64,000 bases of DNA, taken from positions 1-64,000 of the forward strand of contig CBFFRQ010000089.1 in NCBI GenBank assembly GCA_965644315.1, given 5' to 3'. The position numbers and the translations under genes were made by a program. Positions 61,291 through 64,000 of this stretch are shown piece by piece. The stretch comes from Caecitellus pseudoparvulus (lineage: Eukaryota; Bigyra: Bicosoecida). The notes beneath the pieces are model-generated. The model saw nothing but the letters and a program-made list of their open reading frames with translations, had not been told where the DNA came from and searched no databases. Each line of letters starts with the position of its first letter. Within the stretch, counting starts at the first letter, position 1.

Positions 61291-63166
61291 CTAGGAGGGG
61301 AGGAGGATGTCTTCGACAATGTGGTCACACAGCAAAGGCCCGAACTGAGCCCGGCGCATGTCAAGCACATTGCCAGAGAACGTGCTGTACGGCGTTACCC
61401 TGACACACGACGTCAGGGTGAGCACCGCCTTGTCCAACCAGCCCAGCATTCTGCCCGTGGCCTTGCCCCCTGGCGCCCACGAGTGCCACACTGCGCACGT
61501 ATCAGGCAGCATGTAGTCGTGCACGTGCTCCTGAGCGGGGTCCTGCACCCGCACGAACGGCGGCAAGGTGTCGGGCGGAGTGCCCGCCCCCTTGCACATC
61601 TGGGTCAGCGTGGTCATGAGGTCGTCCAGCGTGAGGATGCGGTGCACCTGCAGGCCAAGCAGGCTGGAGGGCGCGGGGGATGTCGTGGCGTTGGCGGGAG
61701 CAGCAGCACTCCGTGCACGAGCCGAGCGGGACTGACCAGCCAGCACAGGGAGCACGGCCATGGGACGGCCTGGTGTGCCCGCTGCTGCATCGGTGGGCGA
61801 CAGTGCGGGTGCGAAGGGCGGCAGCGGCACTTCCTTGTGCAGGAGGGCCAGGATGGGCTTGGGGTCATTGCTGGCGATGTAGATGTTGTGCATGTCGAAG
61901 CGGGCCAAGGCATCTGCGGCGCCCGCCACATACTGCTCGTCGCTGATGAAACAATGGTCTTGTTTCGCACAAGTAGCTGCCCAATCACCCCGTCTGACGT
62001 GCACTCCGACAACGCTTGCGGCGGGTCCGTACGCTGCGGCGAGCATCCAGGCGGCGACAGCGTGCAAGGGGTGCGATAAGATCATCGAGTGGCCCGTTCT
62101 TTCATGCAATCCAACGTAAAAAATGTGCTTTCGAGGTACAAACACAAGCTGATGCTGGTGGGTCCTTTCAGCTTCTTCACGTGCTTGGAGCCAGCCCTTG
62201 TCGTCCTTGCGCCAGCCTGCGGGCCAGGCAGCCACCGGGAGCGAAGCAGGACCCACGTGCGCAGACTCTTCAGATCGCCAGGCCACACTACAACCTTCAT
62301 CTGTGGTATCATGCGGGACCCATCCTGCGCTGGAGCTGTCTTGGTACAGCTCCCCGTCCAACTTGCCCGATCCTCCAGACCAGTGGACCACAGCGTCGAT
62401 GCCTTGCAGTGCGCTCGTACCAGAGGCCCCTCCACCCATTTTCGACAGGGCCAGGGATGCCCAGCATGTTGTTAGTTCAGCTGCAACGTGAGCAGCTTGT
62501 GGCGCCCATCGCTTCGCCATGTGAGTTGGCAAGCCGCTCAAGCAGCCTGGCAGCACCACTATGGCATCCAAGCTCAGCCCTGTCACCATCAAACCTTTGA
62601 TAGAAAGTTCCATGTTTGACGCCCTGCCGTATTTAGTTCGTGGATCCAGTGCCAGCAGCAAGTTTGGAGGCTGCCGACCGTCAGAGCAAAATGCGTGGCG
62701 CAATGCTGGCTCTGAGAGGTTCACACGCTTGACATCCTCGAACACAGGCGAGGGGGATGGCAGAGGGGTCGATGAGTGGGAGGCAGCAGAGGTGCTTGGG
62801 GCGATTGATGATGAAGCTGATGCTCCGAATGAGGGGGAAGCGTTTGGGGTCGGCACCTCGCGTCGATTGCGGCCTGGACTGCTCCCGTCTGCCGCTCCTG
62901 CACCATCGCCCCCGAGTGCAGTGGAGTTGTGCTCGGAGTCATCTGATCGCAAGGAGGAAGTTGAGCTCCCTTTACCTGCTTGGCTCGGAATCCCAAGGGC
63001 CAGATCTGCAGAAAGCAAGGTTGCGTTGTGCAGCGTTTCGTGGAAGTGCCGACACCAGACCTGCTCTCTCACAAGCAACCACCGACACTAGCAGCAAGGC
63101 GACGGGAGAAAATCGATGGCATGTAGATAGTTCTTCTTCCTGGCGATCGCTAGCACTGCCTGCCAT
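61291..63166 (-). CDS. O-fucosyltransferase-like glycosyltransferase, type II membrane protein
   Basis: Two exons on the minus strand, 63166-63073 and 63005-61291, with a 67-bp intron (GTGAGA donor, CTTTCTGCAG acceptor). Splicing brings the ATG and a signal anchor (FSPVALLLVSVVAYLALGI, about 24-42) in frame with the long exon, for a total of 602 residues. A Ser/Pro-rich stalk reaches about residue 130. The fold signature is VVGVHVRRGDWAATC, matching the H[VL]RRGD...C motif of GDP-fucose O-fucosyltransferases (GT65/GT68/plant GT106 group). It is followed by HCFISDEQYVAGAADALARF and NIYIASNDPKPILALL, as in the family. The C-terminal part (LDKAVLTLTSCVRVTPYSTFS...MRR) fits the closing acceptor-side motif in which a Ser/Thr contacts GDP. 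The acceptor is unknown. The stretch after IYIASND carries an insertion rich in Ala/Pro/Ser. Confidence 0.8.
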
Positions 63167-64000
63167 GGTACTTGATCAGCTGCCGAGCGCGCCTTTGGGA
63201 GTGGAAGTGTGGCCTTGACGCCAACTCGCTCCTGCATCCAGTGGCATGCTGTAAACACTTAGGGCGATCAGCTCTCACTTGTGTCTGAGCGTTTCGTGGA
63301 GATGTGGTTTATTTTGTGTTGCGGAAGTCTCTCAATGCTGCTGGCGTGCTTGAGCATTGCCATTCTTTCTCTCTCCTGCACCAGCCACAATGCTGCTTTT
63401 GTCACAGCTTACGGAGGCCACACCAGGCCCTGGCGTTCGCCTCACACCAGGGGGCTCAGGGGTGTCCGGAAAGCTATTTCCGCACCTTTTTGCTGAGATG
63501 CCGGACACCCCAACCTGAGGGGGGGTGCCCCCTGTGGACCCCCCCTCCCTCGTCGCCCGTGTCCAAGGCGCTGGGAGACGCTCATCCTCCATCTGCCTGC
63601 CAGCGCTGGTTCCCGAGCAGGGCCAAGTGCCACTTTGCCGTCAGTACACCAGACCACATGAACGATTTAGTTGTGGGGCTTGATATTTACGCCCCTAGGC
63701 TCCTGAACACAACCAGACTCGTTTGCAACGGAGGTGCTGTCAGCCGGGGTTTCGGTCACGTTTCACTTTCGCTGCATGATGGCAGAGGGCGCGGCAGAGT
63801 CTGAGAAGGCTGTGACTGTCACTAAGCTCCCTCAAATTCTTAATTTCTCACATAGGTGCAAGGCCCTGCCCACTATGGCTGTCTCTTGCGAGTGCTTTGC
63901 AGTCAGGACGCATGCCGTCACTTCTGCGAGACGAAGACCGTGAACCAGGGGGAGGCTGCAGTTCAGAACTGGAAGGCTGTGTGCCAAGATCCGCGTATTG
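63167..64000. other. Region at the right edge without a supportable gene
   Basis: Short ORFs only. 63304-63804 (+) is open but contains no domain and spans an inverted repeat. A gene starting beyond the window may have its upstream region here. Confidence 0.4.
63457..63519. repeat. Short inverted repeat, possible transposon-end remnant
   Basis: The arms CTCAGGGGTGTCCGG (63455-63469) and CCGGACACCCC followed after four bases by CTGAG (63501-63519) are inverted. They are separated by about 31 bases. CAGGGGTGTCC resembles the ends of some hAT elements. It could equally be a transcription terminator-like hairpin. Confidence 0.35.

Overview
This is the physical left end of a linear eukaryotic chromosome. 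It opens with 5.74 kb of uninterrupted CCCTAA repeat (a TTAGGG-type telomere), passes through a 6.5 kb belt of nested retroelement remnants, and then enters a compact, moderately GC-rich gene region. Genes here have none or a few short introns (about 63-83 bp where I could place them, one of 261 bp, all GT-AG). A hybrid histidine kinase, a giant Sfi1-type centrin-binding protein, a pure MORN-repeat protein and Golgi glycosyltransferases of the STELLO and exostosin types point to a free-living, probably flagellated protist or alga. I cannot name the species; an animal or yeast is unlikely.

Layout. 1-5740 telomere. 5741-12258: three telomere-nested non-LTR retroelement remnants plus a 50-base tip of a fourth. 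Each has its 3' end towards the centromere, and short stretches of telomere repeat lie between them. One copy carries a basic ORF with a possible Josephin-like cysteine protease. Another carries the C-terminal, zinc-knuckle part of a reverse transcriptase. All three long copies keep a two-hairpin motif in the 3' UTR with compensatory base changes. 12.4-18.9 kb: an eight-span membrane protein (minus), a fragment of a dispersed coding repeat, and a decayed ankyrin-repeat gene (minus). 19.1-22.7 kb: hybrid histidine kinase.

23.2-32.2 kb is a glycosyltransferase block: two diverged paralogues of a type II membrane protein with an Asp-Ala-Asp motif flank a 1471-residue protein that strings together several glycosyltransferase-like modules. 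32.5-39.1 kb: Sfi1-like protein of 2207 aa. 39.7-48.2 kb is a run of housekeeping-type genes: Sam50-like mitochondrial outer-membrane barrel, LMBR1-family membrane protein, MORN protein, bromodomain protein and Sec62. 48.6-54.7 kb: STELLO-like (DUF288) glycosyltransferase with an apparent one-base frameshift, convergent with a GT64 exostosin-like protein. 56.1-60.2 kb: a minus-strand gene or element of unknown function that shares a domain with the 15 kb fragment. 61.3-63.2 kb: an O-fucosyltransferase-like protein. The last 0.8 kb holds no gene I can support.

Six of the genes are glycosyltransferases with signal-anchor N termini, so the region looks enriched for building Golgi or cell-surface glycans. 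The other genes cover organelle protein import (Sam50, Sec62), cilium/centrosome structure (Sfi1, MORN), signalling and chromatin. Start codons, introns and domain calls were worked out by eye. No database search was run.
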